From the NCBI GenBank assembly GCA_002506745.1, contig DAYE01000097.1, positions 1-6,844 on the forward strand: a DNA stretch of 6,844 nucleotides, in the 5' to 3' direction. Within the stretch, counting starts at the first letter, position 1, and the number at the start of each line of letters is the position of its first letter. The stretch is from Euryarchaeota archaeon UBA33 (GTDB taxonomy: Archaea > Thermoplasmatota > E2 > DHVEG-1). The notes below the pieces were generated by a model. The model did not search any database. It was not told the DNA's origin and saw nothing but the letters and a program-made list of their open reading frames with translations. The position numbers and the translations under genes were made by a program. Positions 1 to 4,531 of this stretch are shown in pieces.

Positions 1-442
1 GAAGAAATCGAAGTATTGGGAATGCATTGGGAAATCGCTCGAACAAATGTTCCCAGAACGAGAGAGTCGGTATATAGTACGAACATGGCATCGTAACACT
101 CAAAGTAGCCCAGGCACTTTCAGCTTGTCCATCTGATGCTTTTGCTTTAATTATATATGTTCCTTTTTTAGACCAAGTATGGATTTCTGTTGCACATATG
201 CCAGATGGGAATGGACCATAAGATACATCACCTGCTCCTTCACCCCAATTAACGATAATGGTCACATTATCACCATCAGGATCTTCGGAGCAAAATCCAT
301 AAGTATATTGGACTCCAGCATTTCCGTTTGGTGGACCATCTATAGTAGGTGCTGTCGGTGGTTGATTTGCAGCTGCGGTCGTTGATATTATTGGTATCAG
401 TAATATCAAACAAAAGAGTATATTTATTATTTTGTTTTTCAT
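1..442 (-). CDS. Secreted PKD/Ig-like domain protein, 3' end beyond the window
   Basis: The reading frame is open from ATG at 442-440 to the left edge (147 codons seen), so the C-terminus is missing. Residues 1-25 form a signal peptide: basic start MKNK, a hydrophobic run to about residue 20, then TTAAA before NQPP, a likely cleavage site. Residues 26-117 look like one PKD/Ig-like beta-sandwich: APTIDGPP, then EDPDGDNV, NWGEG, HTWSKKGTY and KASDG, the usual order of PKD-type strands. C51 and C83 could form a disulfide. After the domain comes MPCSYY and then FWEHLFERFPNAFPILRFL (129-147). From memory, similar F-P-x-L-R tails end secreted Thermoplasmata proteins, so only a few residues may be missing. 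The start is supported by GGAG at 454-451, eight bases upstream. It follows the thioredoxin-fold gene by 31 bases and is probably co-transcribed with it. The role is unknown; an extracellular structural, adhesion or binding function is inference. Confidence 0.85.
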   Translation of the reverse strand, partial: MKNKIINILFCLILLIPIISTTAAANQPPTAPTIDGPPNGNAGVQYTYGFCSEDPDGDNVTIIVNWGEGAGDVSYGPFPSGICATEIHTWSKKGTYIIKAKASDGQAESAWATLSVTMPCSYYIPTLSFWEHLFERFPNAFPILRFL

Positions 443-450
443 GTTTTTAA

Positions 451-454
451 CTCC
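451..454 (-). promoter_or_regulatory. Shine-Dalgarno of the PKD protein gene
   Basis: GGAG on the minus strand lies eight bases before the ATG at 442-440. It supports internal initiation within a two-gene transcript rather than a separate leaderless mRNA. Confidence 0.6.
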
Positions 455-473
455 ATTATATATTTTAATGTAA

Positions 474-1313
474 TTAAGTTGGTGTTGTTGCTGTTGTCTG
501 GTCTACAAAATGTGCGAAATATTTTTGATTATACTGATCACTTTCATATCCAGTTCGATAGTGTGGCTGCCAGTTGGAAAGTGATGATATTACCATGATG
601 TTATCTTGTGTAATATCTTCAAAGGTTTGGTTTCCGTGGTTGGCATTGCCGTCAAAAGTACCTGTTATTGTCTTTGTAATTTTCGGCATAAGTAATACGT
701 ATTTGTTGACTGCATAATCAAGCAATGCAAAATGATAAGGATTCCCAAAATTGTTATTCCAACGTGATACAATTTCTGTGACATAAGATCTACATTTTCC
801 GAAATAAGGAAGATTGCCTTCATTTTTTATGTTTATAGTTATTGTTAGTTTTGCATTTCCATTCCACGTAACTGAAGAATTCATGGTTATAGGTTGTTTT
901 GGAGTTCTTGCCCCTTCTTGCTCAATCAATGGACGGTACTGGGCTTCAGTTAGTGAAGCATTATTTTCTCTTCCGACAAAGATTGTGTCACCACCATCAA
1001 AATAAACAGTTGGGAAGGCAAATACTTTGATGAAACCGAAACTGTAATCACGATTACGATCTTTCGCAATAGGGCTCATATCATTGACTAGAGCGACATA
1101 GTAGAAAGGATAGTCGCCACTTTGATATATGTTGTATAGTGCTTCAGCCGCATAAGGACAATTCGGACACCACGTAGCAGTACACTCTTCTGCAAAAACT
1201 GTGTGAGTAAACTCTTTTGAGGCTGTTTGTATTTTATCATTATTTGCTATTGCATTTCCTGTTGAAACAATCAGCAGCGTTATTACAAATCCTATCCAGA
1301 TATATTTCTTCAT
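474..1313 (-). CDS. Exported thioredoxin-fold protein with CPNC motif (Omp28-like layout)
   Basis: This encodes a 279-residue protein from ATG 1313-1311. The frame stays open to 1433, but the extension contains no signal and would run through the TATA box, whereas MKKYIWIGFV begins a clear signal peptide ending near AIA (21-23). Residues 36-135 look like a thioredoxin fold: TVFAEECTATWCPNCP with redox pair C49/C52, and the cis-proline segment FAFPTVYFDGG (P101). C44 and C174 are extra cysteines. Residues about 141-245 are beta-rich (SSVTWNGNAKLTITINIKNEG) and probably form an Ig/CARDB-like sandwich. The EE-TxTWCPNCP sequence with a following beta domain resembles Omp28-related proteins. The protein ends in QTTATTPT with no membrane anchor, so it is probably released or held by a partner. 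Its likely job is disulfide chemistry or redox binding outside the cell (inference). The PKD protein gene follows after 31 bases. Base composition is AT-rich compared with the genes to the right. Confidence 0.82.
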   Translation of the reverse strand: MKKYIWIGFVITLLIVSTGNAIANNDKIQTASKEFTHTVFAEECTATWCPNCPYAAEALYNIYQSGDYPFYYVALVNDMSPIAKDRNRDYSFGFIKVFAFPTVYFDGGDTIFVGRENNASLTEAQYRPLIEQEGARTPKQPITMNSSVTWNGNAKLTITINIKNEGNLPYFGKCRSYVTEIVSRWNNNFGNPYHFALLDYAVNKYVLLMPKITKTITGTFDGNANHGNQTFEDITQDNIMVISSLSNWQPHYRTGYESDQYNQKYFAHFVDQTTATTPT

Positions 1314-1343
1314 AGTATCCCCGTTCGTATTATTAAAGTGAAA

Positions 1344-1358
1344 CATGTATTTATACTT
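1344..1358 (-). promoter_or_regulatory. TATA-box promoter of the thioredoxin/PKD gene pair
   Basis: The minus strand reads AAGTATAAATACATG, with TATAAATA at 1355-1348. A start of transcription about 25 bases downstream would fall near 1325, giving a leader of roughly a dozen bases before ATG 1313. GGGGAT just before the ATG is a weak ribosome-binding match. Confidence 0.6.
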
Positions 1359-1371
1359 AACGATTGTTAAG
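1356..1371. promoter_or_regulatory. Palindromic operator candidate CTTAAC-GATT-GTTAAG
   Basis: This is a perfect 6-bp inverted repeat with a 4-bp spacer. It abuts the TATA box of the thioredoxin-fold gene on the upstream side, where TFB recognises BRE. A dimeric helix-turn-helix regulator bound here could block or help TFB/TBP. The regulator is not identified and the site is inferred from symmetry and position only. Confidence 0.4.
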
Positions 1372-1443
1372 ATATTTATTAGTAAATCAAAACTTGGTAG
1401 CCTCACGTTCCCAGATGTCGTTGACAATAACATTATGGGAAAG

Positions 1444-1460
1444 ATCGTTACTAAAACGAT
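1444..1460. repeat. Small perfect hairpin ATCGTT-ACTAA-AACGAT
   Basis: A 6-bp stem with a 5-base loop lies in the gap between the tRNA and the thioredoxin-fold gene. On the plus strand it is followed by GTTTTTC, which looks terminator-like, but no plus-strand gene precedes it. The rest of the gap (1372-1598) shows no convincing gene; apart from this hairpin it holds T-rich tracts and a short match to the tRNA 3' end. Confidence 0.3.
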
Positions 1461-1494
1461 GTTTTTCTCCCGTGTAAAACGGAAAAGTATTAGG

Positions 1495-1505
1495 GAAGGG
1501 ATTTG
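1495..1505 (-). repeat. Short copy of the tRNA-Thr 3' part
   Basis: The 11 bases GAAGGGATTTG (plus strand) also occur inside the tRNA-Thr gene at 1606-1616, covering part of the T-loop and the 3' T-stem. On the minus strand this copy reads TGTTCAAATCCCTTCCC, which looks like a tRNA 3' end, but the T-stem does not pair and no 5' half is visible upstream. It may be a decayed tRNA fragment, an old attachment-site remnant, or chance. Confidence 0.25.
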
Positions 1506-1536
1506 AACATCTGATAAGAGTGTTCCACAGAGGGTT

Positions 1537-1552
1537 AAAAATCAGATCAAAA
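1537..1552 (-). terminator. Possible T-tract terminator after tRNA-Thr
   Basis: On the minus strand, TTTT at 1552-1549 and TTTTT at 1541-1537 follow the tRNA 3' end by about 50-60 bases. Archaeal termination often uses such T-runs without a hairpin. The evidence is composition and position only. Confidence 0.3.
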
Positions 1553-1598
1553 TTAGTTTAAATTTTTTCCATTCGAATTACAATGCTAGTAGTTATCA

Positions 1599-1671
1599 AG
1601 CCGCCGAAGGGATTTGGACCCCTGACCTGCTGATTACGAATCAGCCGCTCCACCAGCTAAGCTACGGCGGC
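1599..1671 (-). tRNA. tRNA-Thr (anticodon CGU)
   Basis: The minus strand folds into a full cloverleaf. The acceptor stem GCCGCCG pairs with CGGCGGC and is followed by discriminator U; CCA is not encoded. The D-stem GCTT/GAGC has one T-G wobble. The anticodon stem GCTGA/TCAGC carries the loop TTCGTAA, giving CGU, which reads ACG threonine codons. The variable loop is AGGTC and the T-stem is AGGGG/CCCTT. No intron is seen. G15 is present for archaeosine, and A57 and A58 for TrmI methylation, linking this RNA to enzymes encoded further right. One oddity is the T-loop TCCAAAT, with C instead of the nearly universal U at position 55. Position 21 is G rather than the usual A. Confidence 0.95.
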
Positions 1672-1694
1672 AATCAACGGGCAGAATAGGGTCC

Positions 1695-1706
1695 AGTATT
1701 AAAAAA
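1695..1706 (-). promoter_or_regulatory. TATA-like box of tRNA-Thr
   Basis: The minus strand reads TTTTTTAATACT, centred about 29 bases upstream of the mature tRNA 5' end at 1671, the usual distance for an archaeal TATA box. The same AT-rich block lies upstream of the divergent RNase HII gene and could serve it too. Confidence 0.5.
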
Positions 1707-1761
1707 TTGCCTATCGACTGCTTCGTAACATCTTTTTACCTCTATCTGTTACAAGACCGTG

Positions 1762-2418
1762 ATGATTTGCGGAGCGGATGAAGCGGGTAGAGGGCCATGC
1801 TTTGGACCATTGGTCGTTGCAGGAATCCTTGTTGAGAACGATGCAGAGCTCGTCCGTATCGGTGTAGCCGACTCCAAACAACTCACCCCGAGGAGACGTG
1901 AACAGCTCGCTCCGATGATACAAAAGATCGCCTCAAACTATGAAATCATAGTGCTGCCTGCCGCTGATATTGATGATCTCAGAAAAACTATGACGTTAAA
2001 TGAACTTGAAGTGTTCGTCTATAGTAAAATCATCGAGAAGCTCAAACCAGAAGTCTGCTATGTCGATGCGGTCGATGTCAAGGAAGAACGTTTCGGAAGA
2101 GACATCCTGTCCCATCTTTCTTATAAACCGCAGATGATTTCCAAACATAAGGCTGACGCGAACTACCCTATTGTCGGAGCAGCTAGTATTCTTGCAAAAG
2201 TCACCCGGGACGAGCATGTCCGAATGATAGCGAGGGAGCTCGAACCAAAATTGAGTCTTCCGCTAGGCAGCGGGTATCCCGCCGACCCGGTCACTAAAAA
2301 ATTCCTGTATACCTGGGTGTCACGGTTCGGATCATTACCACCGCATGCACGAACGTCATGGGAAACCTGCCAGAAACTCATCAAGAATCAGAAGACAAAA
2401 CGCTTAGATGATTTCTGA
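1762..2418 (+). CDS. rnhB: Ribonuclease HII
   Basis: This 218-residue protein hydrolyses the RNA strand of RNA-DNA hybrids, removing single ribonucleotides misplaced in DNA and helping to clear Okazaki primers in the cytoplasm. The N-terminus ICGADEAGRGP carries the first two acidic catalytic residues (D6, E7). D102 in CYVDAVDV and D132 in KHKADANYP complete the usual DEDD set. SGYPADP (Y171) is the tyrosine that senses the ribonucleotide 2'-OH in RNases HII. The length is typical of archaeal members. The C-terminus ends in KRLDDF, a shortened PCNA-binding (PIP-box) motif, so tethering to the sliding clamp is plausible. An in-frame stop (1726-1728) leaves only GTG 1759 or ATG 1762 as start; ATG is chosen. 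No Shine-Dalgarno sequence is present, suggesting a leaderless or weakly led mRNA. It is divergent from tRNA-Thr and convergent with serC. Confidence 0.95.
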   Translation: MICGADEAGRGPCFGPLVVAGILVENDAELVRIGVADSKQLTPRRREQLAPMIQKIASNYEIIVLPAADIDDLRKTMTLNELEVFVYSKIIEKLKPEVCYVDAVDVKEERFGRDILSHLSYKPQMISKHKADANYPIVGAASILAKVTRDEHVRMIARELEPKLSLPLGSGYPADPVTKKFLYTWVSRFGSLPPHARTSWETCQKLIKNQKTKRLDDF

Positions 2419-2432
2419 TAAAAGTGGCAGAA

Positions 2433-2455
2433 ATGCCAGCAGCTTTGTCTGGCAT
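2433..2455. repeat. Hairpin downstream of rnhB
   Basis: ATGCCAG (2433-2439) and CTGGCAT (2449-2455) form a perfect 7-bp stem with a 9-base loop, starting 15 bases after the RNase HII stop codon. No T-run follows, so it is more likely an mRNA 3'-end stabiliser or processing element than an intrinsic terminator. Confidence 0.4.
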
Positions 2456-2498
2456 GTCCCCCGCAACACAAGTCAATTAATACTGATAAGGTCGTCTT

Positions 2499-2510
2499 AC
2501 TTTATATATC
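2499..2510 (+). promoter_or_regulatory. Orphan TATA box between rnhB and serC
   Basis: ACTTTATATATC matches the archaeal box A consensus well but precedes no recognisable gene. In the plus direction transcription would begin near 2525 and run antisense into the 3' end of serC; in the minus direction it would run antisense to rnhB. It may be chance in an AT-rich gap. Confidence 0.3.
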
Positions 2511-2550
2511 TACGAACAGGGTCACTGAAAGTATTCGTTCTCGTTTTAAG

Positions 2551-2597
2551 GAAAAAATAATAAAAAAAGAGAAAAAAACCAGAATGTTACTGGTTTT
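2551..2597 (-). terminator. Intrinsic-type terminator at the end of serC
   Basis: On the minus strand AAAACCAG (2597-2590), the loop TAACATT and CTGGTTTT (2582-2575) form an 8-bp stem. It is followed directly by T-runs of seven, seven and six bases down to about 2552. The serC stop codon TAA lies in the loop. On the plus strand the same hairpin is followed by four Ts, so it could also stop transcripts coming from rnhB. Confidence 0.7.
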
Positions 2598-3672
2598 GCT
2601 CCTGGAATTCATTTAAAAACTTACAGAGCACTTCGGTACCTTCAAGCGACATTGCGTTATACACAGATGCTCGCATACCGCCGACATCCCGGTGACCTTT
2701 CAGGCCAATCAATCCTTTCTTTTTTGCTTCATCGACGCATTTTGCCTCAAGCTCCGGTGTCGCAAGGTTAAAGGTGATGTTCATCAGGGAACGGGACTCT
2801 GGTTTTGCCACTCCTTTATAAAATCCGTTTGATTTATCGATAATATCGTAGACGAGTTTTGCTTTTTTCCGGTTCTGTTTTTCCATCGCTGGAATCCCAC
2901 CCAGCGCCTTCAGATGTTCCAAGACCAGCTCACAGAGGTAGATCGAGAAACACGGGCAAGTGTTGTATAAGGAGTCTTTTTCCACATGGGTCTTGTATTT
3001 CAGCATCGTTGGTGCGTTCTCAGGGACCCGGTTGATCAGGTCGTCTCGGATAATGACCACGGTGACTCCCGCGGGACCAAGATTTTTCTGAGCCCCAGCG
3101 TAGATGAGACCGAACTTCTTGACATCGATGACTTTGTCCATGAAATTCGAGGACATGTCACAGGCAAGAGGAACTTCGTTGGGGACCTTTGGCCATTCCT
3201 GCCATTCGATTCCCCCGATGGTCTCATTACCGGTGATATGACCAAATGATGCGTTTGAGCTGAATGCGACATTCTTCGGGATGTACGTGAACTTCTGGTC
3301 CTCTGAGGATGCGATGATCTTGACCTCACCGTAGAGCTTTGCTTCCTTGATTGCTTTTTTTGCCCACGCACCGGTATGAACATATTCCATTGGTTTTCCT
3401 GGTTGTTGCAGGTTGAGGGGTGCCATGAAGAACTGGGTCGATGCACCACCCTGCAGCCATAAGACCTTATAATTACTGGGGATGCCCATAAGCTCTTTGA
3501 CCAGTTCTGAGGCTTTCTTGTGTACCTCATCATATTCTTTGGACCGATGAGAAATCTCTAGTATCGACATCCCGGTCCCATGGAAGTCAAGCAGCTCTTC
3601 CTGTGCTTTTTTCAGAACGGGAAGTGGTAACGTCGCTGGCCCTGCATAAAAATTATACACGCGTTTCGTCAT
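2587..3672 (-). CDS. serC: Phosphoserine aminotransferase (class V, SerC type)
   Basis: This 361-residue PLP enzyme interconverts 3-phosphohydroxypyruvate plus glutamate and O-phosphoserine plus 2-oxoglutarate, the second step of serine synthesis in the cytoplasm. The sequence is canonical for SerC over its whole length: YNFYAGPATLP at the start, GTGMSILEISHRS (33-45), WLQGGASTQF (72-81) for phosphate and cofactor contacts, and YAGAQKNLGPAG with the PLP lysine K196. GHRDVGGMRASVYNA near the C-terminus holds the substrate-binding arginine (R334). Length matches the bacterial enzyme (about 360). The frame is open to 3738, but ATG 3672 is chosen because GGAGG lies eight bases upstream and the family starts here. 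No serA or serB is in the window. Many archaea lack this bacterial-type enzyme, so acquisition from bacteria is possible (inference). Confidence 0.96.
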   Translation of the reverse strand: MTKRVYNFYAGPATLPLPVLKKAQEELLDFHGTGMSILEISHRSKEYDEVHKKASELVKELMGIPSNYKVLWLQGGASTQFFMAPLNLQQPGKPMEYVHTGAWAKKAIKEAKLYGEVKIIASSEDQKFTYIPKNVAFSSNASFGHITGNETIGGIEWQEWPKVPNEVPLACDMSSNFMDKVIDVKKFGLIYAGAQKNLGPAGVTVVIIRDDLINRVPENAPTMLKYKTHVEKDSLYNTCPCFSIYLCELVLEHLKALGGIPAMEKQNRKKAKLVYDIIDKSNGFYKGVAKPESRSLMNITFNLATPELEAKCVDEAKKKGLIGLKGHRDVGGMRASVYNAMSLEGTEVLCKFLNEFQEQNQ

Positions 3673-3680
3673 AACATAAT

Positions 3681-3685
3681 CCTCC
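3681..3685 (-). promoter_or_regulatory. Shine-Dalgarno of serC (fixes the start)
   Basis: GGAGG on the minus strand, eight bases before ATG 3672-3670, is a strong match to the 16S anti-Shine-Dalgarno. It rejects the 22-residue longer reading that begins at 3738. Confidence 0.75.
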
Positions 3686-3716
3686 GATATTGTTGAGCCA
3701 GTGTATACCGAAAAGA

Positions 3717-3726
3717 GATTTAAACC
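3717..3726 (-). promoter_or_regulatory. TATA-box promoter of serC
   Basis: The minus strand reads GGTTTAAATC about 50 bases upstream of ATG 3672. It predicts a transcript start near 3695 and a short leader containing the GGAGG site. serC can therefore be transcribed apart from the operon that ends at 3758, although read-through over the short gap is also possible. Confidence 0.55.
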
Positions 3727-3757
3727 ATTCGGAGCCACTCTCGGAGAACATCTGCTG

Positions 3758-4531
3758 TTAGAGGGTTTTTACTTTCCGGGCGAACGTGAGATACCCGGTA
3801 TGTCCCAGCATCTCGAAGCTTGGGCGGGTCCCATGTTTTGAGACGATCATCTCCCGCTGGATGTTCTCGTAGGTTTTACATTCAATGAAGGAATGCTGCT
3901 CGATGGTGTTCACGGTCTGCTCCACCTGGGAGATCAATGGGGAATACGTACAGATATATCCTCCGATCTTCAACGCGTTGTAAGCATGGGCGACCACGAC
4001 CCATGGGTTCGGGATGTCAAGGATGATCGCGTCAAGATCTGTTTCATCGATCCCTGTTGTGACATCCTTGATTTTCGTTGTCACATATTTGGCAAGACTC
4101 GCTTGTTTGAGATTCTTCATCGCATGCTCAATGAACTCTTCCCGGATATCATAGGAAATAACAGTGCCATTTGGAGCGACCGCGGAAGCAAGGGCGATCG
4201 TTAGAGACCCGGACCCGATCCCTGCCTCGAGCACGCTCTGTCCTGGCTCAATAGAGCAGTTCATCAGGATGTGCGCTGCATCCCGGGGTAAAATGATCTG
4301 CGCCTGACGATGCAGTCCCTGCAGTTTATCCTGAACGGAGGGAACAAGCAGCCAAAACTGTTTACTGCCGATCTGCAGTTTATCACCATATTCTTTTCCG
4401 ACGAGAGTTTTGGGGTCGATGACCCCGATTCCTCTGATTTTATCGGTTTTTCCGTTCGTATCAACAATGATTTTTCGAAGGTTTTCATCGATGAGTACCA
4501 CGATATCGTTTTGTTCAACTGTGGGTTTCAT
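3758..4531 (-). CDS. trmI: tRNA (adenine-N1)-methyltransferase TrmI (m1A57/58)
   Basis: This 257-residue SAM-dependent enzyme methylates N1 of adenine 58, and in characterised archaea also adenine 57, in the tRNA T-loop. The N-terminal part (1-75) is the small beta domain of the TrmI family (GKEYGDKLQIGSKQFWLLVPS). It is followed by LHRQAQIILPRDAAHIL. SAM motif I is VLEAGIGSGSL (100-110) and the ribose-binding acid is D128 in SYDIR. LDIPNPW (171-177) supplies the catalytic aspartate D172. The C-terminal RPSFEMLGHTGYLTFARK is typical. ATG 4531 overlaps the RaSEA stop as ATGA and has GGTGG five bases upstream; the in-frame GTG at 4540 is less likely. The overlap indicates translational coupling. 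The family forms tetramers; this is known for homologues, not seen here. Confidence 0.94.
   Translation of the reverse strand: MKPTVEQNDIVVLIDENLRKIIVDTNGKTDKIRGIGVIDPKTLVGKEYGDKLQIGSKQFWLLVPSVQDKLQGLHRQAQIILPRDAAHILMNCSIEPGQSVLEAGIGSGSLTIALASAVAPNGTVISYDIREEFIEHAMKNLKQASLAKYVTTKIKDVTTGIDETDLDAIILDIPNPWVVVAHAYNALKIGGYICTYSPLISQVEQTVNTIEQHSFIECKTYENIQREMIVSKHGTRPSFEMLGHTGYLTFARKVKTL

Noticed and set aside
179..385. A 68-codon plus-strand open frame opposite the PKD protein
   Set aside because: The minus strand has a signal peptide and PKD domain here; the plus frame is Cys/Trp/Ile-rich with no recognisable feature.
443..473. AT-rich TATA-like stretch (AAATATATAA) between the thioredoxin and PKD genes as a separate promoter
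   Set aside because: A start 25 bases downstream would fall at or past the ATG, while a GGAG ribosome-binding site is present, which fits a shared transcript better.
1314..1433. A 40-residue N-terminal extension of the thioredoxin-fold protein (start at 1433)
   Set aside because: It would place the signal peptide internally and run through the TATA box and palindrome; MKKYIWIGFV at 1313 is a proper secretory start.
1485..1560. A second, complete tRNA gene left of tRNA-Thr
   Set aside because: TTCAAATCCC looks like a T-loop, but the T-stem does not pair and there is no acceptor 5' strand, D-arm or anticodon arm.
2416..2530. C/D-box guide RNA between rnhB and serC
   Set aside because: TGATAA and CTGA elements are present, but no box C matches RTGATGA and spacing is irregular.
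3036..3533. A 165-codon open frame overlapping serC on the same strand
   Set aside because: It is rich in Ser/Arg/Thr, has no family motifs, and lies wholly inside a well-supported SerC reading frame.
3673..3738. A 22-residue extension of SerC
   Set aside because: SerC proteins start near the YNFYAGP motif, GGAGG marks ATG 3672, and the extension covers the TATA box.
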